A stretch of DNA of 49,675 nt from CAZNUM01 sp046861615. Lineage in GTDB: Bacteria; Fidelibacterota; Marinisomatia; Marinisomatales; TCS55. The notes beneath the pieces were generated by a model. It saw only the letters and a program-made list of their open reading frames with translations. It ran no database searches and had not been told where the DNA came from. Numbering within the stretch: the stretch's first letter is position 1; the number at the start of each line of letters is the position of its first letter. The stretch covers positions 1 to 49,675 of the forward strand of contig JBHHUS010000006.1 of NCBI GenBank assembly GCA_046861615.1. The letters are read 5' to 3'. The position numbers and the translations under genes are program-made. Positions 23,159 through 31,665 of this stretch are shown here, piece by piece.

Positions 23159-24490
23159 ATGTTTAATCAATTAACTGACAGGTTTGAGTCTGTTTTTCGC
23201 CATCTGCGTGGGTTGGGAAAGATCACTGATGCTAATATTCAAGAAACTGCCAGGAATATTCGTCGAATTTTGTTAGAGGCAGATGTGCATTTCCAGGTGA
23301 CCAAACATTTTATTGAGCGGGTAAGGCAACAGGCCCAGGGAACTAAAGTTCTTAAGTCCATAAAACCAGGTGAACAGTTCATAAAAATTATCCACGATGA
23401 ATTGGTTACTCTCCTGGGTTCAGAATTGAAACCGCTGGAACTTGGTGGAAAAAAACCGGCCGTCGTTCTTTTGGCCGGTCTCCAAGGTTCAGGAAAAACA
23501 ACAACCTGCGGAAAACTGGCAAAATGGTTGGCAAAAAGCGGTCATTCAGTTTTATTAGTGGCTGCCGATGTGTACCGACCGGCGGCAGTAGAGCAATTAA
23601 TGCTGGTGGGGAAGTCTCTTGGCATTGCGGTTTATTCTGAACCGGACAGTGATCCGGTGGCCATTTGTAAACACGCGATCACTTCAGCCGGTAAACAGCG
23701 TATTGACGTGGTCATTCTGGATACCGCAGGGCGCCTTCATGTGGATGACGAAATGATGGCTGAGATTAAAGACATTGCGAATGTGGTTCAACCGGTTGAA
23801 ATTCTTTTTGTGGTTGATGGGATGACAGGACAGGATGCCGTAAATTCGGCCCGGGTATTTTCGACTACTCTTCCACTGACAGGCACGATTTTGACAAAAA
23901 TGGAGGGAGATGCCCGGGGTGGTGCTGCGGTTTCCATCACCGAAGTCACCGGCGTACCGATCAAATTTATTGGTGTTTCTGAAAAACCGGAGGGATTAGA
24001 ACCCTTTGATCCGGAGCGAATTGTAAACCGGATTCTGGGCTTTGGCGATGTTGTGTCGCTGGTAGAAAAGGCACAACAAGTAATTGATAAAGAGACTACT
24101 GAAAGATTCCAGAAAAAATTGCAGGACCAGTCATTCGATCTGGAAGATTTTCAAATTCAGTTGAAGCAAATAAAGAACATTGGGCCGATGGAACAGATAA
24201 TGGGTATGCTTCCCGGAATGAATCAAAAACTTTTACGGGGATTGGATTTAGATGATCGTCAATTGGTGTGGACAGAGGCGATTATTAATTCTATGACACC
24301 TGAAGAACGGCGCAATCCCCAAGTGCTCAACGGCAGTCGCCGACAGCGAATAGCTCGTGGATCCGGCCGTTCTGTTCAGGAGGTTAACCAACTGCTAAGG
24401 CAGTTCAACCAGATGCAGAAGATGTTCAAGCAAATGGGGAAAATGAAACTGCCGAAACATTTAAATAAATCATTTATTGGATTAAACTAA
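23159..24490 (+). CDS. ffh: Signal recognition particle protein Ffh
   Basis: SRP54 GTPase of 443 residues. The N domain is at about 1-90 and the G domain has Walker A GLQGSGKTT (107-115), AADVYRPAAVEQL and DTAGRLH. A methionine-rich M domain follows (GMLPGM, then RIARGSGRSVQEVNQLLRQF), which binds 4.5S RNA and signal peptides. It captures emerging signal peptides at the ribosome and delivers them to FtsY (12110-12997). It heads the cluster ffh-rpsP-khpA-rimM-trmD-rplS, a gene order common in bacteria. The start has no Shine-Dalgarno sequence. Confidence 0.97.
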   Translation: MFNQLTDRFESVFRHLRGLGKITDANIQETARNIRRILLEADVHFQVTKHFIERVRQQAQGTKVLKSIKPGEQFIKIIHDELVTLLGSELKPLELGGKKPAVVLLAGLQGSGKTTTCGKLAKWLAKSGHSVLLVAADVYRPAAVEQLMLVGKSLGIAVYSEPDSDPVAICKHAITSAGKQRIDVVILDTAGRLHVDDEMMAEIKDIANVVQPVEILFVVDGMTGQDAVNSARVFSTTLPLTGTILTKMEGDARGGAAVSITEVTGVPIKFIGVSEKPEGLEPFDPERIVNRILGFGDVVSLVEKAQQVIDKETTERFQKKLQDQSFDLEDFQIQLKQIKNIGPMEQIMGMLPGMNQKLLRGLDLDDRQLVWTEAIINSMTPEERRNPQVLNGSRRQRIARGSGRSVQEVNQLLRQFNQMQKMFKQMGKMKLPKHLNKSFIGLN

Positions 24491-24494
24491 GGAG
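24489..24494 (+). promoter_or_regulatory. Shine-Dalgarno site of rpsP
   Basis: AAGGAG overlaps the end of the ffh stop codon and lies 8 bases before the TTG start of rpsP. It is one of the strongest such sites in the window and makes the unusual TTG start credible. Confidence 0.8.
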
Positions 24495-24502
24495 ACGTTG
24501 AT

Positions 24503-25327
24503 TTGGCGACGAAAATTAGATTGAAACGCATAGGACGCCGGAATAGACCGTTTTATCGTGTTGTAGTTATGGATTCCCGTAATCGGCGGGATGGAGCGGC
24601 GATTGAGGAACTGGGTTGGTTTAACCCTATTGATCCGGAAAAGAGTTATCGCCTGGAAGATGATCGAATTCTGCACTGGCTGAAAGTCGGGGCACAACCA
24701 TCAAAAGCCGCCTACAACCTTATGAAACGAAATGGATTGATTTACCGCTGGCATCTAATTCGTCAGGGATTAGATGAAAAATCCATTGAAAAAGAAATGA
24801 AGAAATGGGCTTTGAAGCGCGAGGAAATTCAGCAGCAAAAAACTAAAAAAATTAAGCAAGCAGTAGTGGAACCGGAACCTGTAGAAGAACCGGAAGAAAT
24901 ACAAGCTACTGAAACGCCAACAACTGATTCGACTCCTGAGGGAAGCCAGCCGGAAGTAACAGCCGAGGCAGGATCCAAACCTGAGGGTAAGGAGTCGGAA
25001 AAAGTGGAAGAAACACCTCCCGTGGCGGAGGCTGAAACCAGCACTGAAACAGCTACAGAGCTGGAGCCATCAGAAGAAAAAGCGGAACCGGACGAACCTA
25101 AGCCGACAACGGAAGAAACTGAAACTGTTCCTGAAGAAAAACAGGAAAAAAGCGAAGACGAAAAGAAAACTGCTGGACCAATGGAATCGGATGCAAGTAC
25201 TGAAACCAATGCTGGTGGTGCAGAAACTGATTCAACTCAATCTGAAGCGGAGCCGGAAGCTGAAGAAAAACCTGTAGAAGACATCCCGAAGGATGACTCT
25301 GCCGTAGAAAAGGATTCTGAAAGCTGA
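24503..25327 (+). CDS. rpsP: 30S ribosomal protein bS16 with a long acidic C-terminal tail
   Basis: The first 85 or so residues are a normal bS16 (ATKIRLKRIGRRNRPFYRVVV, then LGWFNPIDPEKSYRLEDDRILHWLKVGAQPS), a 16S rRNA-binding protein needed for 30S assembly. A lysine-rich helix follows (about 93-123), and then a low-complexity tail to residue 274, dominated by Glu with Pro, Thr, Ser and Ala. Most bS16 proteins have 80-130 residues; moderate extensions occur in Bacteroidota, but this one is very long. The start is TTG, with AAGGAG 8 bases before it; the first codons encode the family's universal N terminus, so the start is well supported. khpA follows by 36 bases. Confidence 0.95.
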   Translation: MATKIRLKRIGRRNRPFYRVVVMDSRNRRDGAAIEELGWFNPIDPEKSYRLEDDRILHWLKVGAQPSKAAYNLMKRNGLIYRWHLIRQGLDEKSIEKEMKKWALKREEIQQQKTKKIKQAVVEPEPVEEPEEIQATETPTTDSTPEGSQPEVTAEAGSKPEGKESEKVEETPPVAEAETSTETATELEPSEEKAEPDEPKPTTEETETVPEEKQEKSEDEKKTAGPMESDASTETNAGGAETDSTQSEAEPEAEEKPVEDIPKDDSAVEKDSES

Positions 25328-25363
25328 CAGCCGAAGACTCAATTGATGGGAAGGAGTGAAGTC

Positions 25364-25600
25364 ATGAAAGAATTCATCAAATCGGTAGTACAGCAACTGG
25401 TGGATAAACCAGATGAAGTCGTGGTAAATACCGTGGAAACAGAACAGCGGATTATTTATGAACTTACCGTCGGTAAGGGTGATTATGGTAAGGTCATTGG
25501 GAAAGGTGGTCGGAATGTTTCCGCCATCAGAACACTGGTATTTGCCATCAATGCAAAACAGGGCGGCAAACGGGCCCGGTTGGATGTAATTGATCAATAA
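25364..25600 (+). CDS. khpA: KhpA-like KH-domain RNA-binding protein
   Basis: Protein of 78 residues from the ATG at 25364. AAGGAG sits 7 bases upstream, which favours this start over an in-frame ATG 21 bases earlier. A single type II KH domain has the GxxG-type loop GKGGRN (about 46-51) after YGKVIGK. Proteins of this family (YlqC/KhpA) bind RNA, often as a dimer with KhpB, and are linked to cell size and small-RNA biology in Firmicutes. Its place between rpsP and rimM is the usual one. The stop overlaps the rimM start by one base (TAATG). Confidence 0.9.
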   Translation: MKEFIKSVVQQLVDKPDEVVVNTVETEQRIIYELTVGKGDYGKVIGKGGRNVSAIRTLVFAINAKQGGKRARLDVIDQ

Positions 25601-26100
25601 TGGAGAAATTGTTTGCCATCGCAAGGGTCACCCATTCCTCCGGTTTAAACGGCGAGGTACGCATACGCCCTTTAGTTCGGTTTTTCGATGCCTATATTAA
25701 TGATCGAGCACTATATTTAGGCGCTACTAAAACTGTCGCCCGGGAAACCAAACTTATTAAAACCGTTGGCAGGGGGAAAAACCGACGATTTCTGTTTGAA
25801 GGTATTACTGATCGTGATCAAGCGGAGATATTAATCGGGCAGACTCTTTATGCCAGTGTTCAGGCTTCTGATCCTATTCATCTTTTATCTCCGGAATTAA
25901 TTGGTGCTTCCGTTTATACGAATGCCGGTGAATTCGTGGGTGAACTGGTGGACATGCTGGCCCTACCGGCCAACGATGTTTATGTAATCGAAAATGGAAA
26001 GCGGGAAGTTTTAATCCCGGTGATAGATGAAATTGTGCGGGGTGCTGACCTGGATCATGGCATTGTGACTATTTCTCCAATGGATGGTTTATTGGATTGA
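25600..26100 (+). CDS. rimM: Ribosome maturation factor RimM
   Basis: Protein of 166 residues with the N-terminal RimM beta barrel (IARVTHSSGLNGEVRIRPL, 7-25) and a C-terminal PRC barrel (ELIGASVYTNAGEFVGELVDMLALPANDVYVIE, with EVLIPVIDEIV). RimM helps mature the 30S head around uS19. It starts inside the khpA stop (TAATG) and its own stop overlaps the TTG start of trmD, so the three are probably translated in a coupled fashion. Confidence 0.93.
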   Translation: MEKLFAIARVTHSSGLNGEVRIRPLVRFFDAYINDRALYLGATKTVARETKLIKTVGRGKNRRFLFEGITDRDQAEILIGQTLYASVQASDPIHLLSPELIGASVYTNAGEFVGELVDMLALPANDVYVIENGKREVLIPVIDEIVRGADLDHGIVTISPMDGLLD

Positions 26101-26801
26101 AGCATCAGATTGCCATTGTAACACCGGTCCCGGAGATGGTGGAAACGGTGGTGCAGAACAGTATGCTCCGGCAGGCGGTGGAACGACAGGTGGTGGATTT
26201 CCACCTGATTAATCTCCGTGAATTTGGTGAAGGTCATTACCGTCAAATTGACGACAAACCATTCGGTGGTGGCAGCGGTATGGTGTTAATGGCCGGCCCG
26301 CTGTTTAAAGCCCTTGAAACGGCTTTAGATCGATTAGGCAGGGACGGGGTTCGGGTGATTTACCCTTCCCCTCAAGGTGTACCCTGGACTCACGATGCTG
26401 CCATGGAAAACAGTAGAGTGGAAAAGCTTATTGTCATTTGTGGCCATTACAAGGGAGTCGATGAACGGGTAATTGAAAAATATGTCACCCATGAATATTC
26501 TATTGGTGATTTTGTCCTCACCAGCGGTGAATTACCAACTCTGGTTTTGTTAGATAGCATTGTGCGGTTAATCCCGGGGGTACTGAATGATTATCAGTCA
26601 GCAATGACTGATTCCTTTGTGAATGATTTACTGGATGGGCCTTATTACACCCAACCGCGGGAGTTGGAAGGTCGGAGAGTCCCGGAAGTATTATTAAGCG
26701 GTCACCATAAAAAAATTGAAGCCTGGCGTTTGAAGCAGCAACTTAAGCGGACCAAAGCCCGGCGACCAGACCTCTGGGAAAAATATTTAGAAAAAAATTG
26801 A
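26097..26801 (+). CDS. trmD: tRNA (guanine-N1)-methyltransferase TrmD
   Basis: SPOUT methyltransferase of 234 residues that makes m1G37 in tRNAs, preventing +1 frameshifts. The conserved DDKPFGGGSGMVL, YPSPQG, and the knot segment with SIGDFVLTSGELPTLVLLDSIVRLIPGVL are present. The usual CGRYEG reads CGHYKG here, a form I recall from Bacteroidota TrmD, so it marks lineage rather than damage. The most likely start is TTG at 26097, overlapping the rimM stop, because the family's first strand begins right after it. The C-terminal RRPDLWEKY helix is intact. rplS follows in 13 bases. Confidence 0.95.
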   Translation: MKHQIAIVTPVPEMVETVVQNSMLRQAVERQVVDFHLINLREFGEGHYRQIDDKPFGGGSGMVLMAGPLFKALETALDRLGRDGVRVIYPSPQGVPWTHDAAMENSRVEKLIVICGHYKGVDERVIEKYVTHEYSIGDFVLTSGELPTLVLLDSIVRLIPGVLNDYQSAMTDSFVNDLLDGPYYTQPRELEGRRVPEVLLSGHHKKIEAWRLKQQLKRTKARRPDLWEKYLEKN

Positions 26802-26814
26802 GTTGGAGATAAAA

Positions 26815-27156
26815 ATGAATAAGATGAAACATATAGTTACGAATCAAATTAAAAAAGATCTTCCAGAATTTAGCCCTGGGGATACGGTTGCAGTGGACGT
26901 TAGGGTTGTGGAAGGAGGTAAGGAACGAGTCCAGCGTTATCAGGGGGTCATCATCAACCGAAGAGGAAGTGATATTTCCGAGACCATCACTGTACGGAAG
27001 GTATCCAGCGGTATTGGTGTTGAAAGAATTTTTCCAATTCATTCACCCATGATCAGCGATATTACCGTTATACGACGTGGTAAAGTTCGTCGGGCAAAAC
27101 TGAGCTATCTACGGAAACTTTCCGGTAAAGCTACCCGGATTGCGGAAAAACGGTAA
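26815..27156 (+). CDS. rplS: 50S ribosomal protein bL19
   Basis: Protein of 113 residues from the ATG at 26815, with GGAG 6 bases upstream; a TTG at 26803 is less likely. It has the bL19 pattern: an N-terminal helix, FSPGDTVAVDVRVVEGGKERVQRYQGVII, SETITVRKVSSGIGVERIFPIHSP and RRGKVRRAKLSYLRKLSGK. bL19 sits at the 30S-50S interface. It is the last gene of the ffh-to-rplS cluster and is followed by a strong terminator. Confidence 0.96.
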   Translation: MNKMKHIVTNQIKKDLPEFSPGDTVAVDVRVVEGGKERVQRYQGVIINRRGSDISETITVRKVSSGIGVERIFPIHSPMISDITVIRRGKVRRAKLSYLRKLSGKATRIAEKR

Positions 27157-27175
27157 ATTGTTCTTTACTTCAGTG

Positions 27176-27208
27176 ACCCTCATTATCATCCGGTAGTGGG
27201 GGTTTTTT
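27176..27208 (+). terminator. Intrinsic terminator after rplS, abutting the MFS start
   Basis: ACCCTCATTATC and GGTAGTGGGGGT form a 12-bp stem (several G-U pairs) with a 4-base ATCC loop, followed directly by a T-run. The T-run ends 3 bases before the ATG of the MFS gene at 27212. Confidence 0.85.
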
Positions 27209-27211
27209 ATT

Positions 27212-28375
27212 ATGAACCGTCTCGAAAAAATCGTTCTCTTCGTCACCGGCAGTTCTCATTTAATGACCCATACCTTGATGATTGCTTTTCCCAGTTTATT
27301 TCTTTTAATTCAGGGGGAATTCAAGGTTGGGCTGGACATCCTCGGTTTTGCTGCTTCAGCTTCCACTTTGCTTTTTGGGTTAGGAGCAATGCCGGCAGGC
27401 TGGGCAGAACAAAAATTGGGGGGCAGGACTCTGGTTGTGATTTATCAAATTGGTTCTGCCTTATCGGCGCTGATCATTGCTACCTCTCAATCTCTTGCCG
27501 GTTTAGTAATTGGATTGATGAGTCTAGGTCTGTTTTGTAGTATTTATCATCCTTCCGGTTTAACGATGATATCGCATCGGGTAAAGGCGCTTACCCGGGG
27601 AATGGCTATTCACGGGATTTTTGGTTCTTCTGGGTTGGCGCTTGGTCCCATTGTTGCCACATCCATTGCAGCGCTGATTAGCTGGCGGGCTGCTTATGTT
27701 TTCTTTGCATTAATTAATCTTTCGCTGGCTGTGATCACCTTTTTGGTTGTCCCCCAGCGTACCCGGGAAAATGATAATCCGGCTGAATATGAAAATCAAA
27801 CTCAACAAACTAAACACACTGCCTTAACTTACTATTTTTTAACGGTCGTACTAATGGGGTTGGCATTTACTGGCTTTACAACTTTTATGCCTACCCATTT
27901 TGCTCAGCATACCGGTGCGATTCTAAAATCAGTTTCCGGCAATCTGAAGGCCGGCATCTTTCCGACACTGGTCTTTATGGCTGGAATTGCGGGTCAGTAT
28001 ATCGGTGGCCGAATGGGTGAACGATATCATCAGCCAACCCTGTTGATTTTTATTGTGGCTTTAAACATTCCGTTCCTGCTGCTCATGGGTTTTACCGAAA
28101 ATATTTCATTAGTTTTATTCAGTGTGATGCTGGGAGTCGTCCATTTCAATCTACAACCGATCGGTAATTCCCTGATTGCTCAATTCACTCAAAGTAAAAG
28201 CAGAGGTTTGGGTTATGGGATTAGTTTTTTCCTTAGTTCCGGTGCCGGCGCCATTTCTGCCGCGCTGGGTGGAATTATCGCCGAACGATTCGGAGTTGCT
28301 TACGTTTTCCCAGTCATGGGAATATTTTTACTACCTGCCGTATTTACGGCTGTGATGGTTCGACGAAATGCATGA
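27212..28375 (+). CDS. MFS transporter, FsmR-like
   Basis: Membrane protein of 387 residues with about 12 helices in two halves split by a polar loop (residues 188-204). The N-terminal half has LGGRTLVVIYQIGSA at the usual MFS loop 2-3 position and SIYHPSGLTMIS...GRGMAIHGIFG-like segments that recall the fosmidomycin-resistance (FsmR) group of drug exporters. The substrate is unknown. The ATG lies 3 bases past the T-run of the rplS terminator, so there is no room for a normal leader or ribosome-binding site unless transcription reads through. selA begins about 50 bases after its stop, but I see no functional tie to selenium. Confidence 0.85.
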   Translation: MNRLEKIVLFVTGSSHLMTHTLMIAFPSLFLLIQGEFKVGLDILGFAASASTLLFGLGAMPAGWAEQKLGGRTLVVIYQIGSALSALIIATSQSLAGLVIGLMSLGLFCSIYHPSGLTMISHRVKALTRGMAIHGIFGSSGLALGPIVATSIAALISWRAAYVFFALINLSLAVITFLVVPQRTRENDNPAEYENQTQQTKHTALTYYFLTVVLMGLAFTGFTTFMPTHFAQHTGAILKSVSGNLKAGIFPTLVFMAGIAGQYIGGRMGERYHQPTLLIFIVALNIPFLLLMGFTENISLVLFSVMLGVVHFNLQPIGNSLIAQFTQSKSRGLGYGISFFLSSGAGAISAALGGIIAERFGVAYVFPVMGIFLLPAVFTAVMVRRNA

Positions 28376-28426
28376 TTCCTTTCGACTTGTTTCATGCTTT
28401 TTAAATAATCTACTTTCTTCCCTGTA

Positions 28427-29794
28427 ATGGGTGCTGCTCAACTAGAAAAATTGCCGTCGGTATCGGAAGTATTGCTTGAGGTAAATAGCGGTAATAAATA
28501 TAATAGTAGATACTTAACATTAATTATCAATAAAGAAATTGATTTCTATCGCCAGTTGGCTAAAAAAGGTTTACTAAATTTAAACCGGAATCAAATTCGC
28601 AACCGGGTAGTTACTGCTGTAACGCAAGCTGTTCAGCCTTCACTAAAACATGTCATTAACGGGACAGGAATTGTCCTGCATACTGGTTTGGGGCGGGCCC
28701 CGATTTACCCCGGCATAGCCCGCAGGATCGGGAAATTGTTGAGTGGTTATGTCAATTTGGAGTTTAACCTGGCTGATGGCAGGCGGGGAGAACGGATGGA
28801 TCATCTCAGTACTTTGTTAAAAGCGTTGACAGGATCTGAGAATTCCCTGGTGGTCAACAATAATGCTGCGGCTGTCTTATTGAGTTTGAATACTTTGGCC
28901 GAAGACCGGGAAGTGATCGTTTCTCGCGGACAGCAGGTGGAAATTGGTGGTTCCTTCCGAATTCCCGATGTAGTGCTTAAGAGTCATTGTATTTTAAAAG
29001 AGGTGGGAACCACGAACCGCACTCACCTTAGAGATTATGAAAGTGCCATCACAAAAAATACGGCCTTGTTATTGTGGGTTCATTCCAGCAATTATGTAGT
29101 GAAAGGATTTACCAGTAGGGTATCGTTAAAGGAATTGACTGCTTTAGGGAAACGAAAGCGAATTCAGGTAATGGCAGATCTGGGTAGTGGTGCCCTTGTT
29201 AATCTTTCCTCTAAGGGAATACCGGAAGAATTGCTGGTCCGGGAAGTGTTGAAAGATGGGGTGGATTTAGTAACTTTTTCGGGCGATAAATTGCTGGGAG
29301 GTCCCCAGGCGGGAATTATTCTCGGGAAAAATAAATGTTTAAGACGTTTACAAAAGAATCCCCTTTATCGGGCCTTTCGATGTGATAAATGGACAATCGC
29401 GCTCCTGGAGGCAGTTTTACGGACCTACAGGGACAAGGAAACTATAAAAGAAAACCTGGCTTTGGATTTATTGACGTCCTCTCCTGGAGTTATAAGACGT
29501 CGTGGAGAAATAATATTGTCTCAGGTACCAAAAACCAGGCAGCGAGAATTGGGTATCAAACTGGTTGATACAATCGTGGAGGCAGGTAGTGGATCATTAC
29601 CGGAGGGAAAGATTAAAAGTATAGCACTTCAATTCAAACCGTTACGCCAATCGGTCAACCAACTGGCTGTTTCATTCCGTAAAGCAAACATCCCTGTCAT
29701 CGGGTATGTAAAAAGTAATCGTTATTATATTGATCTGAAAGCCATTCTACCACGCCAGTTAAAGCAACTGTCAATCATTATCAACGAGATTTAA
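28427..29794 (+). CDS. selA: L-seryl-tRNA(Sec) selenium transferase
   Basis: PLP enzyme of 455 residues that converts seryl-tRNA(Sec) to selenocysteyl-tRNA(Sec) using selenophosphate. The family blocks INGTGIVLHTGLGRAP (77-92), NNNAAAVLLSLNTLA, EVGTTNRTHLRDYE and SGDKLLGGPQAG are all present; the PLP lysine is Lys288. The N-terminal domain that grips tRNA(Sec) precedes them. selB starts 2 bases after its stop. selD and the tRNA(Sec) gene are not in the window. The pair implies that this organism makes selenoproteins, so in-frame TGA codons elsewhere in the genome need care. Confidence 0.96.
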   Translation: MGAAQLEKLPSVSEVLLEVNSGNKYNSRYLTLIINKEIDFYRQLAKKGLLNLNRNQIRNRVVTAVTQAVQPSLKHVINGTGIVLHTGLGRAPIYPGIARRIGKLLSGYVNLEFNLADGRRGERMDHLSTLLKALTGSENSLVVNNNAAAVLLSLNTLAEDREVIVSRGQQVEIGGSFRIPDVVLKSHCILKEVGTTNRTHLRDYESAITKNTALLLWVHSSNYVVKGFTSRVSLKELTALGKRKRIQVMADLGSGALVNLSSKGIPEELLVREVLKDGVDLVTFSGDKLLGGPQAGIILGKNKCLRRLQKNPLYRAFRCDKWTIALLEAVLRTYRDKETIKENLALDLLTSSPGVIRRRGEIILSQVPKTRQRELGIKLVDTIVEAGSGSLPEGKIKSIALQFKPLRQSVNQLAVSFRKANIPVIGYVKSNRYYIDLKAILPRQLKQLSIIINEI

Positions 29795-29796
29795 CC

Positions 29797-31665
29797 ATGT
29801 CCCAGGTAGTAATCGGGACTGCCGGTCATATTGATCATGGGAAAACAGCGCTGGTGAAAGCTCTTACTGGCACTGATACCGATCGCTTGGCGGAGGAAAA
29901 AGTCCGGGGTATGACCATTGATCTGGGTTTTGCCTATTTGAATCCCGAAGTGACAATCATTGATGTACCCGGGCACGAAAAATTTATTCGTAATATGGTG
30001 GCGGGAGTTGCTACTATTCACATTGCTCTGTTAATAGTAGCAGCCGATGACGGTGTAATGCCCCAAACCAGGGAGCATCTGCACATTTTGAATTTGTTGG
30101 GGATCTCCAGAGGATTGATTGCCATAACTAAAACGGACCTGGTAGATGATCCTGAATGGCTGGATCTGGTTGAATTGGACGTCCGTGAAATGGTTAAAGG
30201 AACTTTTCTTGCAGAAGCTTTAATCTTAAGAACTTCCGTTAACCCGGAACGTGGAATTGAGGCATTACGGGATCGCCTGATAGCTGAGGCGGAAAAAGTC
30301 CAGAGAAGTGGGGACCGGGGTTTCTTTCGACTGCCGGTGGACCGGGTGTTTTCCAAAAAAGGGTTTGGATTGGTAGTGACCGGAACGGTCCTTTCCGGAG
30401 CGGCTAAACCGGGAAACGAACTGGAACTGCTGCCGGAACGAAAACGAGTAAAAGTCAGAGGGATTCAAAGTCACGGATTAGCGGTTGAATTGGTTACTAA
30501 AGGTGACCGGGCAGCTTTGAATCTGGTAAGCGCTGATAAAGATGCTCTACGGCGTGGAGTAGAATTGACCGCACCCGATTGGATTCAACCAACAGATAAG
30601 ATTATTGCTGAAGTGACCCTTATTCCTGACAGCCCCTGGAAATTAAAGAATAGACAGCGACTGCATCTTCATTTGGGTACGACGGTAGTGTTAGCTCGGG
30701 TACAAATGCCTAATCGTCAATCGCTGAATGCCGGCGAATGCGGAAATGTCATTTTTAACCTCGAGAAATCTCTTCCGGCAGCAATGGATGATCGGTTTAT
30801 TATTCGCAGTTATTCACCAATGGTAACCATGGGTGGATGTATCATACTGGATCCGTTACCCGGTTTAAAGGGTAAACGTTTGAATGAGTGGACTCGAATT
30901 TTAAAGCGGGATCCCAAGAAGCGTTTCAAGCAATTTGTTCAGCAAAGTAGTTCGAAACCATCGACGATTAAAGAATGGGCGCATGTTTTCCATCAGTCTG
31001 ATGACTGGATTAAACAGGTTTTAGAATCAATTGGATGTTTGGTTAGCGAGGGATTGGTATTTTTTTCAGGTACTTTAGAAATTAGTAAAAGAAATGTTCT
31101 GCAATCGTTGCAGGATTTCCATTATCGGAATCCTTATCAAAAATCAATCCCGGCAGAACGCTTAGAACATGCCACTGGATATAGTGTTCGCTGGTTGCAG
31201 TTCATTTTGAATAGATTGGAAAAGGAATCCATTATAAAACCGGTTATAGGTGGATATGCACTGTCAGAACATGAAGTAAAATTATCTGTTAAAGATCAGA
31301 ACCTTGCCAAGATGATGGAATCATCTCTGGGGGCAATCGGGTTTAATTTATCAACAGCTGATATTATCGGTGATACTTTGCATCAACCGTCTCAAAAGAT
31401 TCTGGAAGTATTGCACGTTTTAAAGGAACAGGGTATTGTGATTGAAGTCTCTTCCGGTAAATGGCTGCTAAAAAAGCGGCTGGAGGAATTAATTTTAAAG
31501 CTAAAAACCTTTTTTGAGTCCCAAGACCAGATGACGGTGGCTGCTTTTAAAGTATTAACAAACACAACCCGGAAAGCCAGTATTCCTCTATTGGAATATT
31601 GCGATCGATTGGAATATACTCAACGTCAGGGGGATCAACGAGTGAAGGGAACAGCCCTGATATGA
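29797..31665 (+). CDS. selB: Selenocysteine-specific elongation factor SelB
   Basis: Translational GTPase of 622 residues. The start GTAGHIDHGKTALVKALTGTDTDRLAEEKVRGMTIDLGFAYL is the SelB form of the elongation-factor G domain, followed by DVPGHEKFIRNMVAG and TKTD. Beta-barrel domains II and III follow, and the C-terminal third (about 380-622) holds winged-helix repeats that bind the SECIS hairpin of the mRNA. SelB delivers Sec-tRNA to UGA codons. It is 2 bases behind selA and overlaps mutS by ATGA, so the three may share an mRNA. Confidence 0.96.
   Translation: MSQVVIGTAGHIDHGKTALVKALTGTDTDRLAEEKVRGMTIDLGFAYLNPEVTIIDVPGHEKFIRNMVAGVATIHIALLIVAADDGVMPQTREHLHILNLLGISRGLIAITKTDLVDDPEWLDLVELDVREMVKGTFLAEALILRTSVNPERGIEALRDRLIAEAEKVQRSGDRGFFRLPVDRVFSKKGFGLVVTGTVLSGAAKPGNELELLPERKRVKVRGIQSHGLAVELVTKGDRAALNLVSADKDALRRGVELTAPDWIQPTDKIIAEVTLIPDSPWKLKNRQRLHLHLGTTVVLARVQMPNRQSLNAGECGNVIFNLEKSLPAAMDDRFIIRSYSPMVTMGGCIILDPLPGLKGKRLNEWTRILKRDPKKRFKQFVQQSSSKPSTIKEWAHVFHQSDDWIKQVLESIGCLVSEGLVFFSGTLEISKRNVLQSLQDFHYRNPYQKSIPAERLEHATGYSVRWLQFILNRLEKESIIKPVIGGYALSEHEVKLSVKDQNLAKMMESSLGAIGFNLSTADIIGDTLHQPSQKILEVLHVLKEQGIVIEVSSGKWLLKKRLEELILKLKTFFESQDQMTVAAFKVLTNTTRKASIPLLEYCDRLEYTQRQGDQRVKGTALI

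Noticed and set aside
24829..25209. A 126-codon Ser/Val-rich minus-strand frame opposite the bS16 tail
   Set aside because: It is the reverse complement of the Glu/Pro/Thr-rich repeat-like coding sequence and has low complexity for that reason.
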